Source of the DNA: Pristionchus mayeri
Lineage: Eukaryota; Nematoda; Chromadorea; Rhabditida; Neodiplogasteridae
Assembly (NCBI GenBank): GCA_036245805.1
Contig: BTRK01000006.1
Span: 35,344,901 to 35,408,900, forward strand
DNA: 64,000 nt
Direction: 5' to 3'
Part shown: positions 12,213 to 24,658 of the stretch, in pieces
Layout of the letters: every line of letters begins with the position of its first letter
How positions within the stretch are numbered: position 1 is the first letter of the stretch
Notes under the pieces: generated by a model
The model's input: only the letters and a program-made list of their open reading frames with translations
What the model was told of the DNA's origin: nothing
The model's database searches: none
Position numbers and translations under genes: made by a program

Positions 12213-14179
12213 ATAAGAGTGACTATCTGAGAGAATTGAGCAAATCTACCTATGAGCCGTACAGTGAAAAATAAAGTGCCGATTTTAAGATCCCCCTATG
12301 GGTAACTTTTCATTTAGAGTTCGAAAATCGACCTTAGGAAGCCGTAACTCTGACCCCTCATTTCGTGCATTTTGCCCTACCTGGGTGGTCGGTTTTTGAA
12401 TCTTTTGAACGGCTCATCCAAACCCCATACATATATAGTCTTTCTGAAAGGTCTCGACGAGATAAGCATTTTTACTGTTGGGAGTGAAAGGCTAGCTCAT
12501 CTTTGAAAAAAGTTACGGCCGTTTGAAATTAAAAATTTGTCTAAAAATTGACGACCTGAAAAATTTTTTGGGGGCTGTCGTTTTTTAATTGGTCGCATTA
12601 AAACCGCCATGAAAAAGTACTCCTCATGCCAAATTTTCAGCAAAAAATTCGTTCCCCTAAGATGTTTCCTGGTTCTCGCAAGATGCCGCAGTGCAGATTT
12701 CCCGATATTTCACATCAACAACATTCAACAGCAAAACATGACATTCACTCTCATTGAGAGTCATTGATGTTTTTAGTTTATTTTTAATATATTTGAAGCA
12801 TTTTGAGCAGTTGAAACCTTATCTAAGTGAATCAGCTCGATTGGTAGCGTTTGAATGTGATTTGAGCCTGTGGTACACGTTTGGCCTTTGTTTTGACAAC
12901 GATATCTCTACAACCAAACGTACTACAGTTAACAGATCTGAAATATAAGTCATATGTGATAATATAATTAATAATAACTTGTTTCGGAACCATTCCTGTT
13001 CATTCCAAGTATATAGAAGTGCGTAATTTACCAATTCCGGGTTCCTGCCGCATCAATTCCTGCTCGAAGCGGGCTCAAACTTAATTATTAAGCACTCTAA
13101 TGTCAAAATTCACATTCTACGAGTGAAAATGTTCCAGAAAAAAAAAAGTAAAAAAAAAACAAAAGTAAAATTAAAGAAACAATATTTTTTCACATTTTTG
13201 CCCCTGGGGTAGTAAGGGGTGAAAATGTCGAAATCATGGATACGTATGAAAACGTAATATCTATGTGTATTTTCACTCGTAGAATACGAATTTTGACATT
13301 AGCACGCTTAAAAATTAAGTTTGAGCCCGGTTCGAGCAGGAATTGTTGAGGCAGGAACCCGGAATTGGTAAATTACGCACTTCTATATACTTTGAATGAA
13401 CAGGAACGGTTCCGAAACAAGTTATTATTAATTATATTATCACATATGACTTATATTTCAGATCTGTTAACTGTAGTACGTTTGGTTGTAGAGATATCGT
13501 TGTCAAAACAAAGGCCAAACGTGTACCACAGGCTCAAATCACATTCAAACGCTGCCAATCGAGCTGATGTTCACTTAGATAAGGTTTCAAGTGCTCAAAA
13601 TGCTTCAAATATATTAAAAATAAACTAAAAACATCAATGACTCTCAATGAGAGTGAATGTCACGTTTTGCTGTTGAATGTTGTTGATGTGAAATATCGGG
13701 AAATCTGCACTGCGGCATCTTGCGAGAACCAGGAAACATCTTAGGGGAACAAATTTTTCGCTGAAAATTTGGCATTAGGGGTACTTTTTTCATGGCGGTT
13801 TTAATGCGACCAATTAAAAAACGACAGCCCCAAAAAAAATTTTTCAGGTCGTCAATTTTTAGAAACATTTTTGATTTCAAACGGCCGTAACTTTTTTCAA
13901 AGATGAGCTAGCCCTTCACTTTCAACAGTGAAAATACTTATCTCGTCGAAATCTATCAGAATTACTATACATGTATGGGGTTTGGATGAGCCCTTCAAAA
14001 GATTCAAAAACCGACCACCCAGGTAAGGCAAAATGCACGAAATGAGGGGTCAGAGATACGGCTTCCTAAGGTCGATTTTCGAACTCTACGTGAAAATTTA
14101 CCCCTAGAAGGATCTTAAAATCGGCACGTTATTTTTCACTGTACGGCCTCTGCTCAGTTCTCTCAGATAGTCACTCATA
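12213..14179. repeat. Long foldback element, about 2 kb
   Basis: Two arms of about 920 bp (roughly 12213-13130 and 13270-14179) are inverted near-copies. For example TGAGTGACTATCTGAGAGA-type sequence lies at both ends, and GTGGTCGGTTTTTGAA reappears as its complement. The centre is an A-rich spacer. Open frames in the two arms (12819-13034 minus and 13365-13628 plus) are the same sequence read twice and should not be called genes. It has no recognisable transposase. Confidence 0.9.
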
Positions 14180-14691
14180 AGGCATTATCCACTGGAGACA
14201 GGGGCTTACCAAATCCATTTCCTAATAGACTGCACCACAAAGATGGTAGTCGTATTATTCATTTCGAACTAGCTGTTCTATTTGGATTACTTTGGCGACA
14301 AACGTAAATAGATATTTCCTTGTTATAAATTTTATCGTTCCGTAAAGGAAAACATCGTAGCAATCGCAAAATATCTTTCAGTAGAGTATTTTAGTAACAG
14401 GCAAACACAGATCGACAAGCGAGTTCTACGAGGAGAACTACTGATTGTTTAGCATCGAGTTCGTATATATTACGACGTTTTTGTGAAAGTAATCGTGTTT
14501 TATTTTTATAAAACACAGCAACATCATGGGAGAAATCTCTTTGTGAGTATGCTTATGTTTACAGAATAAACATTCAATCGAACTCGAATTTGATCCTTAC
14601 ATGTGAGAAACCAGTGCAAATGGACATCTGTGCCAAATGAAAATGGTAGATAATTAAGTAACATTTACCTAAGATACATTCATTTTTCAAT
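14180..14691. other. 3' flank of the elongase gene
   Basis: AT-rich, downstream of the ELO stop on the minus strand. No gene is supported. Confidence 0.4.
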
Positions 14692-17370
14692 TCATTCCAC
14701 CTTCTTGGCCTTCTGAGATGGTTTCTTCTCCCCCTTGTACTTGTTCAGGTAGAAGTCGATGAAGAGGTAGAGATAGGTCAGATCCATAAACCAGGTCAGT
14801 GCCAGTCCACTCGAATCTTGCTGGCACGATTCCTTTAATGGTAAGATTAACTGAACAATATTGATTTAGCAGCGGCACAATGATAACATTAATGTACGTT
14901 GTCTCAAATGTAATGAACGCACTGTCGTTGCATGGAGAACGGTGAGGTGAACGAGTGTATAGAAGATGTAGAAGAACTGCACGATTTGCCCAATCGTGAT
15001 GCTTCTGGCAACGAACGGAGGAGGACGGACGTTGAGAGAAGTGAGGAAGTAGTAACTTAAGAATATGAACTGTGAAAGTTCATGTTCAAATTTCTAAAGA
15101 TCCTTTTATAGATCTTACCTGTACATCACAGTGTGAATTAGAGAGTTCACGTAAATCGCGTGTCGAGAACCCGGAGCAAAGTAAGAGTACGTTCCCCTGA
15201 ACACAGCGGCCATTTATCTGCGCAGCTTCTAAGCTGAAGCGCACTCTTGTCTTACCAAGTCATGCAGAGTGTGAATGCATGGTGAAAGTAATGGATGAAT
15301 AGGAGTGGCTGCTTCTTTAGCACCTGCAACAAAAGTGTGCAATTTAATATATTCTTTCCTCTGATCCTTCTCCAGTTTGTCCACGAGCACAATTTGCATA
15401 TTACGCCACTCACGAGAGAGTCAAGCAGGATTCGCCATTCTTGGGAATGGAGGGAATATCGTGAAATGAGTGCTAACCGGATTTGGGCATCCTGAGGGAC
15501 GTCTGACTTTCCCCCAAAGACTCATTGTGTAGATTTTATTTTGGACTTCATGAAACCGGGTCGGATCTAGGCACCTCCCACTTTGAGAGCAGTTATCGCG
15601 GATTCAGTGACCGATAGAGAAAAATTGGCCTCTGAGTGACCTCGGCTCATTTTTCGAGCTCTATCGATCTATTTAGCTCATTTTTTCCGAATGCAAATTT
15701 TTAACACGCTACATTCAAGGGCAATTTTCTCGAAAACGAATGGAAAGATGCAGCTAAAATTGTAAGATTGCATGTATCTGAACGAGAGCTGTCGAATGAG
15801 GTGCTGGCGCCGACACGTCTGTGAAACTTTCGCCTTGTTAACTTTCCCGGATCGTTTGAACTTTATTTTCCACAGTCAATTGTCACTTACACCGCTCTCT
15901 TTTGAGCGCGCGGCCAAGAATGATCGAATTGTCTGTGGAAAACAAAGTTCAAACGATCCGAAAGTTTACACGGCGAAAGTTTCACAGCCGTTTCCGTATT
16001 TTGGGCGCCAGCATCTCATTCGACAGCTCAAGTTCAGATGCATGCAATCTTACAATTTTTGCTGCACCTTTCCATTCGTTTTCGAGAAAATTGCCTTTGA
16101 ATGTAGCAAAATTTACGTTCAGAAGAAATGAGCTAAACAGATCGATAGAGCTCGAAAAATGAGCCGGGTCACTCAGACGTTAATTTTGGTCTATCTATCA
16201 CTGAAACCGAGATAACTACTCTCAAAGTGGGAGGTGCCTAGATCCGATCCGGTGTCATGGAATCCAAGGTGAAATCTACACAATGAGACTTTGTCGGAGT
16301 GTATTGGACACGGTGAAATCTGCGCAATGAGACTTTGGGGGAGTGTTTGGACCACCGGATTTGGACATCCTTCAGGATGTCCAAATCTGGTTAGCACTCA
16401 TTTCACGATTTCCCCTCCATTCCCTGCCTCAGCTCGATTCATTCGTGACAGGCGTGATATCAGTTTGAGAATCGGTATGCTATAACAAATTCGCCGACAA
16501 TGAAGAAAGTGTCGATGAACTCGGGGAGTCGAGCAATGAGCAAGAGGAAGAGAGCACGTCCTTGATTTCCACTGAACGTCTCCTGTTGAGTATCGCACAC
16601 CGATCCTCAATTAACTTGGCTATTCCGAGTATTTTCATAACATGAGGAGATTACGATTGCTGATGCTTTGTCAAATGACTTCTCATTTCGTGCAGTCTGC
16701 TTGTCCTCGATATAGGGCTAGTGGGTGGAAGGAGCAGAGGGAAGGTTGATATGCGAACGTTGAAGCGTACCTCCAAAGCCCTTATGGTAGATGTTGCCGA
16801 AGAACTCAGGGGACATCGCAGCTGCACACACTCCCGACAACGCCGCAATGAAAAGGTTCCAAGTCTGCAATTACAACCCCAAGTACTTCTAAATATCCCT
16901 AATAGTATTGGTAACTTAATAGTAACAGTGGTTACCTACCGCAACAGGGTACTTTAGAGTAAATCGCTCTCGTGTGCTCATCCATTGCTTGATAGAGAAT
17001 ATGGTGATCAAATAGAGGAAGGAAGCCTGAAATATCGACGAGATTGTGAAACACGAAAGCAACATGGAATTATGATGAGACTCATTGGGTATTCAGAGTG
17101 CATGAGCAACCCTCGTCAATAGAAGACAACCATACCACGTGTAGGCTGAATCAAACCATAACTATTGTCCTTGCCTGAAATGTGAAGATGATGTGATCGT
17201 CCATCCATCTTCCCGCACGATGAAAATCGAATTCCTATAATATGTTTCACGGTTACTTTATTGTTTGCATGATATGGTTAAAATCTTACCTTTTCGATGA
17301 CTACCGATACAAGTTCTGAGACGTTGAATTTGATTTGCATCAAGCGGTCAAACGCGAAAACATCAGCCAT
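14692..17370 (-). CDS. ELO-family very-long-chain fatty acid elongase
   Basis: Nine exons give 282 residues, a normal ELO length. Exon bounds (high to low) are 17370-17290, 17234-17175, 17026-16940, 16864-16771, 16605-16499, 15323-15256, 15196-15119, 15055-14923 and 14832-14692; all phases agree. The enzyme condenses malonyl-CoA with fatty acyl-CoA in the ER, the first step of elongation. Seen: LPEFIDTFFIVLKKQ before the catalytic HxxHH box (HYFHH, residues 154-158), then NSLIHTVMYSYYFLTSL, several hydrophobic helices, and a Lys-rich tail (KYKGEKKPSQKAKKVE) like an ER-retrieval end. The second intron (17174-17027) has a GC donor. The fifth intron carries a 1-kb foldback element. Substrate chain length cannot be told from sequence alone. 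Confidence 0.93.
15443..16424. repeat. Foldback element in the fifth elongase intron
   Basis: Arms of about 430-480 bp meet near 15885. The outer ends read GGGAATGGAGGGAA on the left and TTCCCCTCCATTCCC on the right, and GTGAAATGAGTGCTAACC recurs inverted. Frames at 15772-16162 lie in the arms and are not genes. Confidence 0.9.
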
Positions 17371-18448
17371 TGTGCCAGCAGTATATCGATGCTGAATTAT
17401 CTCCGCAATCGAAATGCCTAAACGATACAAGGTTGAATCTTATTCCAATATTTTCTTTTATCACAATAATCACGCGCATTAGAGTTCAAGTAAATAAGCA
17501 ATTTAACTCGCACTGTCGTAGTATAGCACTGGCGGCGCGAACATCCAAACTCTTATACTCACTCCAGAGATTTGAGTGGTAGATAACATTCCTGATCTAG
17601 TGAATGTGTCGACCGCATCTGCAAGTTCTTTCACCCAACCAATAACAAGTTCACACTAGAACTACCCTTCCTTCAGTACTTTCTTCTGCTTCATCATGTG
17701 TGACCATTGTCTGAACAATTGTATCCTTCAGTATCGAAATGTTAGTTTAGCCTGTTTTCACGTCTGCAGGACTCCTATCGTGCCTTTAAAATTATATCTA
17801 TATTGAAGAAATCTATAAGGATGAGTATTTATTGTCGATGTATCGAATCCATTATTATTATTGTTTGTCTCAAGTAGTAACAAATGTTCTTCATAGAGGA
17901 CATGCATCGATCCCGTGAATCAATCATCTAGAATTCTCGGAGAGTAAAGTTGCGGAAATGAACTAAGTGGGAAAAAATATGTAAAATATCGCATTGCATA
18001 TCATTTAATATTATCAGTCTGGCATTAGTAACAACAATGAAAAAACAGAGAACTATTTCTTTATGCATATTAAATCAGTTGCTGTCATACTGGTCAATCT
18101 TGATGGTGCACATTGACAATCTCTAAATTGATGCTTTTTTTTCGAAATGCAACCCTTTTAAAGTTACCAGACGAGGACAAAACCCTGATCTGACCCTGAT
18201 CTGGTCGCGTGTACGAGAGAGTATGCAAAAGTGAGAGAGCGCGGGATTACGCTGATCATTTCCGGCTTTCCCTTGAGGCTATTATTGATTTTTATCATTT
18301 TTGTATATTCATTCTCAACTAATTTCAGCCATCGGATATTTGATGGAGGACAAAAAATAGGGGGTCAATTTTGTCCTCGTCCGGTAACTTTAAACAGAAT
18401 GAAAATGTGTAGTGTAATGATCATGGCAACGAGCTACATGCAAGAGTG
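17371..18448. other. 5' flank of the elongase gene
   Basis: Probably holds the elongase promoter. I see no coding sequence or defined regulatory site that I can support. Confidence 0.4.
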
Positions 18449-19466
18449 TATATGAGGCCGTTTGTCTAAGAATCGAGCAGATTCGGAGAGTTCTGGCACA
18501 GTCCAAAAATATCATTTCTCTGAAACTCGGTGATTTGGGGTTATCTAAGGTGCTGAAAACGATTGGCACATTCATTTTGCCCCCAGAGTCGTCGTTGGCT
18601 CCAGACGACGTCACGTCGAAAATACATTTTCTAATATAACGTTTCTCTCGAATGTGCTAAAATTACGTGAACATGGTTTGCGAGGTAGAATTTCATGCTG
18701 ATTACGTCTATCCACTTAATTTTTCATGAATTTTTAAAATTACTTTTAAAAATACATCTTTTCTCTAAGGCAAAAGTGACCTTAGCGAGTTACATCGTTA
18801 GGAGCGGCATGACGAGACGATTCAGAATCTATATTTTTGTCCAATTTGATGCAGCGAGTTTTAAAACAGCCAAATTTTACTGATTTCAAAACGTGGGCAA
18901 ACGCAGCAATTTCACCCTCTTCCTGTCCTCCCTCGCCAGTTTCCCCCCTGGCAGTTCCGTCGCCTCCCCACTCTCTCGCTTCTCTCGGGGGAGGGGAAGG
19001 AGAGGAGGGGTGAGCTGCTACGTTTGCCCACGTTTTGACATCAGTAAAATTTGGCTGTTTTAAAACTCGCTGCATCAAATTGGACGCAAATATAGATTCT
19101 GAATCGTCTCGTCATGCCGCTTCTAACCATGTAACTTGCTAAGGTCACTTTTGCCTCGGAGAAAAGATGTATTTTTAAAAATCATTTTAATAATTCATGA
19201 AAAATGAACTGGATAGGCGTAATCAGCATGAAATTCTACCCCGGGAACCACGTTCACGTAATTTTAGCACATTCGAGAGAAACGTTATATTAGAAAATGT
19301 GTTTTCGACGTGACGTCGTCTGGAGCCAACGACGACTCTAGGGGCAAAATGAATGTGCTCACCCTTTTCAGCACCTTAGATAACACCAAATCACTGAGTT
19401 TCGGAGAAATGAGATTTTTGAGCTGTGCCGGATCTTGCTCGATTCTTAGGCAAACGGCCTCATATA
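18449..19466. repeat. Foldback element between elongase and DGAT2-like gene
   Basis: Arms of about 440 bp (18449-18890 and 19025-19466) pair through sequences such as TATATGAGGCCGTTTG, GACGTGACGTCGTCTGGAG and GCAGCGAGTTTTAAAACAG. The centre is a C/G-rich loop. Related half-arms occur at 30930-31112 and, more diverged, at 21780-21912. Confidence 0.88.
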
Positions 19467-19487
19467 CATGTACTGGTTGAGAGCCAA

Positions 19488-22400
19488 TTAATACAACACA
19501 ATCTTCTGGTCAGTTCGGATGCCATAATTTTTCTTGTGCGTTTCAAAGAGATCGATCAGCTTCTTACAATACGCCGCATGTAGTTCATCCACCTGTGATT
19601 CAATTAACAGCTCTAAATCATATTTTTGCAAAAGTAATGCTCCACTATTTTGATGATTTCAAGTCTATTATAATACCTCTGCTTTTGTCGGATTCTCGAT
19701 CTTCTCAACACGAATCGACTCGCCGACTACTGATACAATACGAGTTCTGTAGATAATCAATTAAGAATTCAGCAAAATTTTTTCTTCCTTTCATTCAATA
19801 ATCAATTATGTGACTTACTGTAGAGGTACTAATCCTCCCCACGGCAGTCCCAGTAGACTCCTTCCCAACGGAAACGGCGGGCAGAAACCAAACTGATTGA
19901 TCATATGAGCCTGAATGCAATTGCACATAATGAATCTTAGCTACTCTTGCTCATTTTATGAAAAGGAACTCCGAATATCAAATTCACAAACCTGTGCGTT
20001 CCTCAGCCGCTTCTTGCACATCCCAGTCATTTGTTTATACGCCTCGTTTTCTCCGAAGTGAAATACCGGAACCAGATCCACTCTGAAACGACTATCAGGT
20101 TATGAGTATTATAACTACTATAATTTATCAATTGGAACTCACAAGCTGACAAGAAAGTACTCTTAGTATACTAATTTTGATAACGAATGTGTTTGCCTCA
20201 ACTACACCCTTCCAACAACATCCTCAAACTCACCCTTCCGTCAGAGCCACTCGAATGAATCCTTTCCTGTCCAAAAGTTTGAGATAATATTTATTGGGAG
20301 TAGTCATTAAGGCCTCATTAAGACCACCGACTACGATGGAGGCAATCTGTCCCTGCAGTAAGATGTCAGTATCTTATATTTAATTCAATATATGATATGT
20401 AATAGTATATATCTATGATCTATACCCATCCCTCGCCCACTCCCTCTACAGACCCCTATCCTACCCTTGCTGCCGCAAGAAACCCGATTCGACAACGTCG
20501 ACGGACATCCGTCTATTGTTTTTTCATCTCGCCTATTACTTGCATATCCCCTTTGATGGAATAAATAAATAAATAATGAATGAATGAATATAAGAATCTA
20601 TTGTAAGTAAGGTTGTTGGTTCGTTTTTTTTCTCAGTTAAACTCATTTGCCTCAGTTCGAGGATTTGAAAAAAGGTGATAAATTGCCTTCTTGAAATAGT
20701 CTAAGAGATTATAGTTAAATTTTGAAGGTGATTGGACTGATTTTCATTGTTTGAGAAGGTAGTACCCGACCGAAACCAGAAACAGGCTCGCGAGACTCAG
20801 ATGATACGGAAGCAATAGTTTACGATTGCTGAGGCTTGATGAATGTTCACTCTCGTTTCGCGGCAAACTATTTAAGCTACAGAAAATTCTGACAAAAGGC
20901 ACCTTTCCTCTAAAGAACCACGGAACGTTAATATTGCGAAAGACTCGTGAAGTCCGAAAAAGAGAGAGGGGGCGAAATTGCTCAGATGTTTTATTTTGAA
21001 GATAAGACACCTTCTAACGCTTACATAGTTTGACGTTGTTTCCCGCTAGTCATAAAAAATAAATAAAACAAATGTTCCTAAAACGACTGCGTTGAAAAAA
21101 GTGTCCCTTCTCATCTCCCCTCACGCCACCGCTTTCTCGGATCAACACTAATAGACAGTATCTCGCTCATTTCCGAAGACTGGGCAATGAGATGAATCTG
21201 ATCACTATCGAAATCATTCCCGGAAACTTCACACACGTTCTATCTTATTGTAAATCTGAGAAATCTTAACAGCAGCTGAAATGTTCGAGACTCTAACCAC
21301 GAAATCCCTTAGCAGCAACAACATTACGATAGATTCTCCTTTTCTTACAGTAATCCGCATGTTGGGGGCACTCTTTGCCGTTCATCATATTCTAGTGCTA
21401 AATTGATAATTTCAAATTTATTTCTGTGTTTAACATATTAAATTACCTATCACATGTAAGAAATCCCTCGAAGATTAAAGAGAAGGCCTAATTTAAAAAA
21501 GAAGAGCTCGCTGAGGCGAGAGCGCCAAACACAACTCTGCACCGCTCCTCTCGCTTCCCTTCTCTTCTCTCTTTACGTCTCCGACCACTTTTGAATGCAA
21601 ACTTCTTTAGTTTAACACTTCGCACCGTTCATCTTGATATCGCTTAGCCCTGTAGTTTCTTTAAACGCCTCTAGCTCAGCTCAAAGTTAACTTCCAGGCT
21701 TCTAATTTTTTGATTTGTATTATGGTTCTAGATTATCATCTTGCCACGTTGATAGTTTTCCTTTTCCAGTTTAGGGGTAAATCCAGGTTTAAAAACATGC
21801 TTTGACGTGATACAATCTGGAGCTAACGGAGCCTCTATGAGAAAAAGGACTGTTGTTATCGTTTTTGGCGGGTCTTGTCCGTTTCTTAGCCAAACGGCAT
21901 CGCACGGCCCCTAACTTATCGACAATCGTGACCACCGGTCCGCCTAACTCCGCCCACTAGAAAATACTGTAATTTTTGTCCATTTCTGTGTTTAGTGTCT
22001 TGAAATTTGAATTTGCGTCAATTATGATGCGCAAAAGCCATTTCAACGCTATTCAAAAATATTGCCTGATTAAGGGCAACATGATGCCTGATGTTTGAAT
22101 TTGATTTTTTCTGCATGAGACCCATTAGGCGGACAGGTGGAATGCCGACGAATTAGGGGCCGTGGCATCGTATAACGGGGGAATCTAATAGAGTAGGTGT
22201 AAATACTAGTAAAACCATACGAAAGAAGTTTTGAGTGCTCACTTTCTCTTCCTGTCCGAAGATCCATTTTAAGTTTCGCGTAGATGCGATGCCACAGCCT
22301 GTCATCTATTGTTCTTCAAGAACTTCATATTTTCACTTACCTCCCAACATGAGAATTTCTCTCCTGAGCGGCCATACGAACTGCCCTGTCAACGTTCCAC

Positions 22401-23716
22401 ACCAACCCTTCAAACCCTTGTAGAGCTCTGCATAACTGTTTGGCTGAAAAGGAGTTGCATAATTTTTGGGAAATTCAATATTTTTTCAAAGAAATAAATC
22501 ATGCACATTTTACGGGTCTCCTACAAAAAATATTGCACGTACCTGAAAATATAAAATATTTGTTGCATTTATCAATTATTTTTAGTCAATCCGTTCAAAT
22601 CCTTTTTTTCTTTCGACGATTGTTCTTATTGATCCGATAGACCATGCAGACAGTCGTCAATGTGGTCTAACATCAAAAGATATACCACTGAGTCTATATC
22701 ATATGAAATAATAAAGAAGAAAGATATTGTTACATAAATTGAGTAGCCCAAAACCAATCCGAAACAGCCCATTCCATGTGGGTGATGCCTGTGAATGAGA
22801 AGATAATAAGATACTCACTTTGTAATTAAGATATAGCATCGTATGTATTATCATGTTTTTTCTGAGTAAGATAAAGAAATGTAAACAATTGCATACCCGC
22901 ACAAATAGTTCCTGTCAGCAGGTAATTCAGCGGTTTTCACTAATTTATATTGGAAGTAGTCTTCGGCCCACCGACAGAAATTTTGTCTGCGGAAGAATTC
23001 CTGCAAATATAGTTAATATTTTCTGAAAATCAGCCAATTTCAGATTGATAATTTCCTTGAATTTATTGTGTAAGAATGAGAAAGAGAAAATACGTTTTTG
23101 CTGTTTTTTGAGATTAAAGGAGTTAACCGTTGAATCAAAGTTATACACCCTCGGGACGAAAATTGTGCGCGCTCACTAAGGTACTATCATTTGCCGACCA
23201 TTGATCTCGTCTAGATTCTGAAGCCTCAATGAAATTTTCACGTGTTGATTTTTGATCGGACATTGGAGTTCCATTAGATTATAATACAAACTTGATTGAA
23301 TAAATATTCGCCGTACCACCCCTATAATCGATGTTCACTTGAATTGTAAACACATAGTTTAGTTCTTTAAAATACACTGAACCGATTTCATGCATCCACT
23401 TTCGGGCCAGTCCTTTGAATAAATATACCATGCGGAGTATATAAGTACGATTGGAAAGAATGCATAAAATTTAACATATAGAACTGCAAGTGATGGTTTA
23501 ATAGAAAGTAAAGAGTGAGAAAGCCCACGATAGAGGGAAGAAATAACGATTACTGGAGGCAGGAACATCCACATTCCACAAAATACATATACGAATCCGC
23601 ATATCTGCAAAAATATTAATATGCATGAGACATAAATGAATATTCATCTTCTTCGAAAACAAAAAAGTGCTGACCTTGAGCCAGTCTTTAAGCGATGAGA
23701 AGGTCGGATCCCTCAT
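19488..23716 (-). CDS. DGAT2/MOGAT/wax-synthase family acyltransferase
   Basis: ER membrane enzyme of the DGAT2 family, which joins acyl-CoA to diacylglycerol, monoacylglycerol or, in some members, fatty alcohol. Supported exons are 23716-23675, 23604-23529, 23483-23383, 23000-22897, 22788-22734, 22443-22341, 20352-20234, 20082-19992, 19910-19819, 19746-19677 and 19592-19488. Two hydrophobic helices near the N-terminus are followed by WAEDYFQYKLVKT, the hallmark HPHG (about residues 110-113), VWPLRREILMLG, the RKGFIRVAL block with VPVFHFGEN, and a C-terminal LIDLFETHKKNYG. Two short internal parts of the family are missing from my model: about 12 residues after HPHG, and the C-x-V-S-x-x-S block between 22341 and 20352. 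The phases (1 then 0) require at least one unseen exon in that 2-kb repeat-filled intron, so either exons are cryptic or the gene is damaged. Whether the product is a triacylglycerol or wax synthase is open. Confidence 0.85.
20430..20590 (+). mobile_element. Possible 3' end of a truncated non-LTR retrotransposon
   Basis: A stretch unlike the flanks ends in a tandem tail of AATA/AATGA units (about 20565-20590), as many LINE 3' ends do. No reverse transcriptase is present, so this is inferred from the tail alone. Confidence 0.4.
21780..21912. repeat. Diverged foldback-arm fragment
   Basis: About 130 bp similar to the arms of the 18449-19466 element (GACGTGATACAATCTGGAGC, then TTAGCCAAACGGC) inside the large DGAT2 intron. 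Confidence 0.5.
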
Positions 23717-24658
23717 TCTTATCGAATATCAATCCGCGTGTCTAACTTGTCATAAATTTGCTAGAAAAGTTCACGCTCTTTAAGATTCCGATTCTCTCTT
23801 TTCCTCATGCTCTTTCTCCTTTTATAATCTGGTCGTGGAACCGCTTCGAAAAACGATTGCGCAATAGTTACGGAAAAATTGAGAGAAAGGCGAGAGAGCG
23901 TTGTTTTCGATAGAGGGGCAAGGAAGCATGCTTTGTTTACTATTCTGGGACGCACACATACTTTGCTCTGATTTAGAAATTGGAGAAATAGTTAAGATGG
24001 TTAAGAATAGTTGAGATAGAAGCAGTGTGATTTGCCACTCAAACTGAACATCGATTCAACAGCTGATTTATATCGAGCACCTTACGGAACAGGAACAAAA
24101 CCAAGTAGGAGAAAGGGGAACCTTATCCGACATCTTTGCAGATGACAATCATTGCTCACAAGAGTGGAGCGACAATAAAGGTGAGAAGGAAAGCAAGATG
24201 ACAATCTGGCAAGGGACTTCATCAATCAGGATAGCTGCTTTTGTCACCCGCATATTAAATGTGTAAATACTGTTCAGATTCCAAACCGGAGAATGTTTAA
24301 CAAATTTTATGTTACGGTACCAGTGTTTACATTTTTCTGTTTTTTTCTACATTGCACAACGAAGACGTTCCTAGGGGTGGTGTGTTATGGATACTATAAT
24401 AGTTGAACGCGACTGTTGAAAGCCTCTTTAAATCACAGTATAAGACTTGTGAGTCATTGATCCATACAAAAATGTTGCGATGGAGTTCAGCTCCTATCCT
24501 TCCTTTCTGCTACTTTTTCAGATCGCTTTCTGCCTCATAAGCCTTTCACAACGCTCACGCTGCGGGGATGCGTGCAGGTCTGGTTGGTTATATTTACATA
24601 AAAAATAAACAGGGGGGTGCCGGATGCATTTTAATTTTAAAAAGCTTTCTGTGACTTA
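23717..24658. other. 5' flank of the DGAT2-like gene
   Basis: No gene is supported. The part at about 23761-23960 shares AGAGAAAGGCGAGAGAGC-type sequence with the last bases of the window, so it probably contains a repeat fragment. Confidence 0.4.

Noticed and set aside
12819..13628. Two open frames of 71 and 87 codons with almost the same protein on opposite strands
   Set aside because: They are the two arms of one palindrome; the duplicated frame is a consequence of the inverted repeat, not evidence of coding.
20455..20515. Minus-strand stretch as the missing DGAT2 exon
   Set aside because: Gives a cysteine-serine frame but the phase does not fit and it lies in a probable LINE tail.
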